Source of the DNA: Azospirillaceae bacterium
Lineage (GTDB): Bacteria; Pseudomonadota; Alphaproteobacteria; Azospirillales; Azospirillaceae
Length of the DNA stretch: 64,000 nt
NCBI GenBank assembly: GCA_028283825.1
Contig: JAPWJW010000001.1
Coordinates: forward strand, 1,116,001-1,180,000
Direction of reading: 5' to 3'
The position numbers and the translations under genes were made by a program. Of this stretch, positions 58,775 through 64,000 are shown one piece after another. The notes beneath the pieces are model-generated. The model made no database searches. It saw only the letters and a program-made list of their open reading frames with translations, and was not told the DNA's origin. Within the stretch, counting starts at the first letter, position 1. Every line of letters begins with the position of its first letter.

Positions 58775-60064
58775 TCAGCCCCGTAAGGGGTGATCATGGG
58801 CGGGCAGGAACAGGAAGGCGATGGTGGAGAGCAGCAGCAGGCCCTCGATGATGTGCAGGGCCGGGTCGTAGGAGCGGAAGGCGTCGAAGATGCCGTTCAT
58901 GGCGAAGGGGATCATCCCCATGCCCACGGCGATGCCGCCGTACAGCACGCCAGCGATGGCACCGAAATGGCGGAAGCCAAAGTAGCGCGACAGCAGGAAG
59001 GGCAGGGCGCTGTACTCCGCCCCCAGCCCCAGGCCCATCAGCACGCCCGCCGCCACCAGCCACGGCATGGTGGGCCCGAACTGCAGCAGCAGCAATCCCA
59101 CCAGCCCCAGGACATAGAAGGGTACCAGCACCAGCGGTCGGGCGAAGCGGTCCAGCAGCGTGCCCATCAGCCATTGCCACACGGCGCAGACCAGGGCGAA
59201 GGTGGTCACCACCGTGACCCCCTGGGCCAAGCTGAACCCCCGTTCCATCAGCACCGGCACCACGTTGGTGAACATCGCCGTCATGCAGGCGGCACACAGG
59301 CCGATGGCCAGCGCCGTGATCCAGAAGGCCCGCGTGGTCACGGCCTGACGCAAGGTCAGGTCGGTGGCGGATTTACGGGCCATGGCCGTTTCCGTTGCCG
59401 GCACGGCGTCACGGAAGCCGCCCGGCGGCGGGTCGCGCAGGAAACGCCACAGGATGGGAAAGCCGATGGCCCCCACCATCAGCGCCATGCCCTGGTAGGT
59501 GACGCGCCAGCCGAAATGCGACAGCAGCACGCCGCCGACGATGGGGATGATTGTGGCGCCGACGCCGTTGCCGACACCGCCGGCGAAACCCAGCGCCGCC
59601 CCCCGCATGCGGTCGAACCAACCGGACACCGCCTTGCTGTACACCATGGGCGAGGCGAAGGCGGCGGCGATGTCGGCCAGCAGGAACAGGCCGTAGAACG
59701 GCAGCACCCGGCCCGGCGCCAGGGAGAACAGGGCCAGCGCCACGGCGAACGACAGGCTGCCGAACAGGATGAGGCGGCGGGGGCCGAAACGGTCGACCAG
59801 CGGCCCGGTGACGAAGGCCATCAACGCCGCGAAGATGGCGGCCAGGCCCAGCACGCCCGACACCTGCGCCCGGGGCCAGTTGAATTCGGTGGAGATGGGG
59901 ACCAGCACCATGCCGAACACGGTGTACAGCACCGGCGTGGCGCTCATGAAATTGCCCATGGTGGCGGCGAACAGCACGCCGCGCTGGGCCGGGCTCATGC
60001 CGATGGCCGGGATGGGCGCTTTGGCGTCCGTGAAATCGGGAGATGTCGTGGCGGGAACCGTCAT
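58775..60064 (-). CDS. MFS transporter
   Basis: A 429-residue major facilitator with about 12 membrane helices, starting after a 20-residue cytoplasmic tail. GPLVDRFGPRRLILFGSL is the MFS motif between helices 2 and 3, and YSKAVSGWFDRMRGAALGFA resembles the oxalate/formate antiporter and monocarboxylate family. ATG 60064 is chosen because longer frames upstream run through the divergent regulatory region. It is divergent from the semialdehyde dehydrogenase gene and might import the sugar acid of that pathway, but it could also belong with the TauD-like dioxygenase. Confidence 0.9.
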   Translation of the reverse strand: MTVPATTSPDFTDAKAPIPAIGMSPAQRGVLFAATMGNFMSATPVLYTVFGMVLVPISTEFNWPRAQVSGVLGLAAIFAALMAFVTGPLVDRFGPRRLILFGSLSFAVALALFSLAPGRVLPFYGLFLLADIAAAFASPMVYSKAVSGWFDRMRGAALGFAGGVGNGVGATIIPIVGGVLLSHFGWRVTYQGMALMVGAIGFPILWRFLRDPPPGGFRDAVPATETAMARKSATDLTLRQAVTTRAFWITALAIGLCAACMTAMFTNVVPVLMERGFSLAQGVTVVTTFALVCAVWQWLMGTLLDRFARPLVLVPFYVLGLVGLLLLQFGPTMPWLVAAGVLMGLGLGAEYSALPFLLSRYFGFRHFGAIAGVLYGGIAVGMGMIPFAMNGIFDAFRSYDPALHIIEGLLLLSTIAFLFLPAHDHPLRG

Positions 60065-60415
60065 GGCGTTATTCCCTTGTATTTCGCGTGGGGCCGCGGC
60101 CGGCCGCGTCAGCGGCGGAAGCCAGGACCCAACTGCCCGTGATGGCGCATTCTTCAATCCGGCCCTGTGCCCGGCGGGATGCGCGTTGCGATGCAGCATA
60201 ACAAAACCGTCCTGGGGGTCTTGATCGCAGGCGCCCCGCAACTTGCCAGACGCGATCCCAGCGGCATTGCATGTTACCGGTATCAGACCTACATTCCGGA
60301 GGTCCCCGCGGCCCCGATGGCAGACCCGCCGGGCGGGCTGTGGATTTGTCGTACTAATTAGGTTAACAAGGGCGGCGACCCGATCTCGGGCCACCCAGAG
60401 GGATAGGAACACCAG
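60065..60415. promoter_or_regulatory. Divergent regulatory region between the MFS and the semialdehyde dehydrogenase genes
   Basis: About 350 bases with no convincing gene. At 60346-60369 there is a 24-bp partial palindrome (TTGT...CTAATTAG...ACAA, 8 of 12 positions symmetrical), a likely operator for a sugar-acid regulator. AGAGGGATAGGA at 60398-60409 forms the ribosome site of the dehydrogenase. No regulator gene lies next to it. Confidence 0.45.
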
Positions 60416-61987
60416 ATGTCTTTGCACGGTAAGCTGCTGATCGGCAGCGCCCGCGTCGCCACCGACGCCACCTTCACCGCCATCAATCCCGCCACCGATG
60501 GGGCTCTGGACACCGCCTTCTACCAGGGTGGGGCGGAGCACGTCGCCCAGGCCTGCGCCCTTGCCGCCGCGGCCTTCGACACCTTCCGCGAGACCAGCCT
60601 GGAGCTGCGCGCCAGCCTGCTGGAGAAGATCGCCGACAACATCCTGGCCCTGGGCGACGAGCTGCTGGACCGCGCCGGCGCCGAAAGCGGCCTGCCGCGT
60701 GGCCGCCTGGAAGGCGAACGTGGCCGCACCATGGGCCAGCTGCGCCTGTTCGCCAGCGTCATCCGCCAGGGCGACTGGCTGGGCGTGCGCATCGACCCGG
60801 CCCAGCCGGAGCGCAAGCCGCTGCCGCGCGCCGACCTGCGCCTGCGCCACATCCCTGTCGGCCCGGTGGCCGTGTTCGGTGCCAGCAACTTCCCGCTGGC
60901 CTTCTCCGTCGCCGGTGGCGACACCGCCTCGGCCCTGGCCGCCGGTTGCCCCGTCGTGGTGAAGGGCCATCCCGCCCACCCCGGCACCGGTGAACTGGTG
61001 GGTGAGGCCATCGCCGCCGCTGTCAAGGAACTGGGCCTGCCCGAGGGCGTGTTCAGCCTGCTGGGCGGCACCACCAATGAGCTGGGCGGCGCCCTGGTGG
61101 CCGACCCGCGCATCAAGGCCGTGGGCTTCACCGGTTCGCGTGCCGGCGGCCTGGCCCTGGTCCGTATCGCGCAGAGCCGTGCGGAGCCGATCCCGGTGTA
61201 TGCGGAGATGAGCAGCATCAACCCCGTCGTGCTGCTGCCCGCCGCCCTGGAGGCCAAGGCCGAGGCGCTGGGCCAGGCCTTCGTCGGTTCGCTGACCATG
61301 GGCGCCGGCCAGTTCTGCACCAACCCCGGCCTGATCCTGGCCGTGGACGGCCCGGACCTGGAGCGGTTCACCGCCGCCGCCACCGAAGCCCTGGGCAAGA
61401 CCACGCCGCTGGTCATGCTGACCCCCGGCATCGCCAAGGCCTACAAGCAGGGCGTCAAGGCCCTGGCCGACAAGGACAGCGTCACCATCCTGGCCCAGGC
61501 GGAACAGGGTGCGGGCAACACCTGTGCGGCCGTTCTGTTCAGCGTGTCGGCCGCCGAGTTCCTGGCCGACCCGGCGCTGAACCATGAGGTGTTCGGTTCC
61601 TCCTCCGTCATCGTCCGTTGCCCGGATCTGGCGGCGGTGAAGGCGGTGCTGGAAGGCCTGGAAGGCCAGCTGACCGCCACCCTGCACCTGGAAGAGGCCG
61701 ACCACGACGCGGCCGCCGGCCTGCTGCCCACGCTGGAACGCCGCGTGGGCCGTATCCTGGCCAATGGCTGGCCGACGGGTGTCGAGGTCTGCCACGCCAT
61801 GGTCCACGGCGGCCCGTTCCCGTCCACCTCCGACGGGCGTACCACCTCGGTCGGCACCCTGGCCATCGACCGCTTCCTGCGGCCGGTCAGCTACCAGGAT
61901 CTGCCGGACGCGTTGCTGCCGGCGGCGGTGAAGCACGCCAACCCGCTGGGCCTGAACCGCCGGATCGACGGCGTGGTGCAGAAGTAA
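60416..61987 (+). CDS. 2-Ketoglutarate semialdehyde dehydrogenase (aldehyde dehydrogenase family)
   Basis: A 523-residue NAD(P)-dependent aldehyde dehydrogenase of the KGSADH type, which oxidises 2-ketoglutarate semialdehyde to 2-ketoglutarate, the last step of the non-phosphorylating L-arabinose, D-xylose and D-glucarate routes. The general-base Glu264 is in [16 protein letters not shown] and catalytic Cys301 in [35 protein letters not shown] is the usual cofactor region. The family is typically near 525 residues, matching. The next gene encodes an aldose 1-dehydrogenase of the first step, which strongly supports the pathway. Confidence 0.93.
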   Translation: MSLHGKLLIGSARVATDATFTAINPATDGALDTAFYQGGAEHVAQACALAAAAFDTFRETSLELRASLLEKIADNILALGDELLDRAGAESGLPRGRLEGERGRTMGQLRLFASVIRQGDWLGVRIDPAQPERKPLPRADLRLRHIPVGPVAVFGASNFPLAFSVAGGDTASALAAGCPVVVKGHPAHPGTGELVGEAIAAAVKELGLPEGVFSLLGGTTNELGGALVADPRIKAVGFTGSRAGGLALVRIAQSRAEPIPVYAEMSSINPVVLLPAALEAKAEALGQAFVGSLTMGAGQFCTNPGLILAVDGPDLERFTAAATEALGKTTPLVMLTPGIAKAYKQGVKALADKDSVTILAQAEQGAGNTCAAVLFSVSAAEFLADPALNHEVFGSSSVIVRCPDLAAVKAVLEGLEGQLTATLHLEEADHDAAAGLLPTLERRVGRILANGWPTGVEVCHAMVHGGPFPSTSDGRTTSVGTLAIDRFLRPVSYQDLPDALLPAAVKHANPLGLNRRIDGVVQK

Positions 61988-61994
61988 GGTACTG

Positions 61995-62982
<988 letters not shown>

Positions 62983-63002
62983 AGGACCGCACGGTTCGCA
63001 TG

Positions 63003-63035
63003 AAAGCCGGCGGGGGCGACCTCGCCGGCTTTTTT
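63003..63035 (+). terminator. Intrinsic terminator after araA
   Basis: A 10-bp stem (63003-63012 with 63023-63032) with a 10-base loop, followed by TTTTTT. Confidence 0.85.
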
Positions 63036-63123
63036 GTTGTCTGGATCAATGGATTGGCGGTGACCGGGCGGCGATTCGCGGTGAGGGGGATAAGCGGCCT
63101 CGCCATGGGGGAAGGTCTATCCA

Positions 63124-63208
63124 GACAAGGTTGGATGACACATCAACCTTCAACTGCATGATTTGTATTATTTTTGCAGTGCGGCGTAATTTTGCATCCA
63201 ATCTTGTC
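63124..63208. promoter_or_regulatory. Promoter flanked by spaced inverted repeats, upstream of the sugar TonB receptor
   Basis: GACAAGGTTGGATG (63124-63137) and CATCCAATCTTGTC (63195-63208) are inverted copies that match in 13 of 14 bases. Between them is a promoter-like TTGTAT (63163-63168), 18 bases, TAATTT (63187-63192). Symmetrical sites on both sides of a promoter are typical of repressor looping, for example by LacI-type sugar regulators. Confidence 0.5.
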
Positions 63209-63426
63209 AGTTGCCGTAGTGTGATCTTTCCTTGACTGCGCTGTCATACACGACCAAAGATGGCAGCCTTGTTAGCCCGCGCCTTGGGGGGTGCGGGAAT
63301 AAGAAAGCCGGGGAGGCACCTTTTACGACGTCATTGCCGAAGTTGTGATGCGCCTTGGCCGCCAAGCCGGCCGATCGCGCGCTTTTGCGTGCGATTGAAT
63401 AAATAAATTAAATTGGGAGAGGAAAC

Positions 63427-64000
63427 ATGCGTACTGGCACAAAGGCCATCGCACTGCTGTCTGTTTCGGGATTGGCGCTCGCCTGGGCCGGCCTGGCCCA
63501 CGCGCAATCCGCCGCTTCGACACCTGCGCCGGCCGATCAGGCGGCCGCGCCGCCGGCGGATGCCCCGATTGACGAAATCGTCGTCACGGGTATGCGCAAG
63601 GCACTGCAGAACGCCCAGGAAATCAAAAGGAATTCCGAAGAGATCGTGGATTCCATCTCCGCGGTCGATATCGGCGCCCTGCCGGACCGCTCGGTGACCG
63701 AGGCGCTGCAGCGTATTCCGGGCATCAGCATCGGACGCACGGATGAGCCCCGCGACATCGACCGCCTGAACGTCGAAGGTTCCGGCGTCCAGATCCGCGG
63801 CCTGACCTGGGTGCGTTCCGAAATCAATGGCCGTGACAGCTTCGGCGCCAAGAACGGGCGCGCGCTGGGTTGGGACGATGTGACGCCTGAACTGGCGGCC
63901 GGCGTCGACGTTTACAAGAACCCCTCGGCCGATATCGTCGAAGGCGGTCTGGGCGGCACCATCAACCTGCGCACCCGCATGCCGTTCGATGCCGATGGCC
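63427..64000 (+). CDS. TonB-dependent receptor, carbohydrate-associated type (3' end outside the window)
   Basis: Only the first 191 residues are visible; the gene runs off the right edge. The signal peptide ends in GLAHAQ, a Ala/Pro linker precedes a TonB box (DEIVVTGMRKALQNAQEIKR), and the plug domain has VTEALQRIPGISIGR, VQIRGLTWVRSEINGRD and IVEGGLGGTINLRTRMPFD, which is the pattern of the Xanthomonas/Caulobacter receptor group used for plant oligosaccharides. A strong GGGAGAGGAA ribosome site precedes the ATG. Beside the arabinose genes it probably imports arabinose- or galactose-containing oligosaccharides. Confidence 0.93.
   Translation, partial: MRTGTKAIALLSVSGLALAWAGLAHAQSAASTPAPADQAAAPPADAPIDEIVVTGMRKALQNAQEIKRNSEEIVDSISAVDIGALPDRSVTEALQRIPGISIGRTDEPRDIDRLNVEGSGVQIRGLTWVRSEINGRDSFGAKNGRALGWDDVTPELAAGVDVYKNPSADIVEGGLGGTINLRTRMPFDADG

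Overview
The window is 64 kb of GC-rich chromosomal DNA with tightly packed operons, many ATGA or TGATG start/stop overlaps, TonB-dependent receptors and high-GC codon usage. The gene content points to an alphaproteobacterium, most likely Rhodospirillales/Azospirillaceae (Azospirillum, Nitrospirillum or Niveispirillum type). This is inferred from the Azospirillum-type L-arabinose 1-dehydrogenase next to a 2-ketoglutarate-semialdehyde dehydrogenase, and from the DUF3141/Pta/AckA/FabI operon. I saw no tRNA, rRNA, CRISPR array, prophage or complete insertion sequence.

Layout. 1-3.4 kb: a serine hydrolase cut by the left edge, coupled to an M81 (MlrC-like) metallohydrolase, then a VOC protein. 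3.4-10.9 kb (minus strand): pyruvate kinase, then a five-gene operon (DUF3141 PHA-synthase-like hydrolase, small unknown protein, phosphotransacylase, acetate kinase, FabI). 11.3-15.8 kb (minus): a tripartite efflux operon (SnoaL-like protein, DHA2 MFS pump, HlyD adaptor, NodT outer-membrane factor) joined by four-base overlaps, behind a TetR-type palindrome. 16.1-20 kb: a soluble winged-helix/TPR regulator divergent from an FAD monooxygenase. 20.4-24.2 kb: a three-subunit gluconate-2-dehydrogenase-type oxidase (small subunit, GMC flavoprotein, tri-heme cytochrome c). 24.8-35.9 kb: a type II secretion locus in the order E-F-G-H-I-J-L-M-C/N-D-K-O, with an apparent single-base frameshift near the end of gspE.

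35.9-53.5 kb looks like a catabolic island for a nitrogen-containing aromatic or heterocyclic compound. It holds a flavin monooxygenase, an AraC regulator, an SDR, a Rieske oxygenase with its reductase, an LigB/DODA-type extradiol dioxygenase, a formamidase-family enzyme, an M20 hydrolase, a TRZ/ATZ-like amidohydrolase, an MFS carrier and a TonB-dependent receptor. Its last three genes are a RutA-like monooxygenase, a TauD-like dioxygenase and a RutB-like cysteine hydrolase. The parts suggest outer-membrane uptake, ring hydroxylation and cleavage, and removal of amide or formyl nitrogen. The substrate is not known.

53.5-55.8 kb: a small secreted protein with an apparent frameshift, two tandem HAAS-type membrane proteins and their PadR regulator, which sits beside a 43-bp palindrome. 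55.8-60.1 kb: an SDR, a second TauD-like dioxygenase, WrbA and an MFS carrier. 60.4-64 kb: part of a non-phosphorylating L-arabinose/D-galactose pathway (ketoglutarate semialdehyde dehydrogenase and aldose 1-dehydrogenase), followed by a sugar-type TonB-dependent receptor cut by the right edge.

The least expected signal is a family of four intergenic elements of about 135 nt (near 16.0, 38.6, 56.8 and 58.6 kb). Each folds into the same four stems, and the stem sequences change between copies in a compensatory way. That pattern indicates selection on RNA or DNA structure. All four copies lie next to stop codons.
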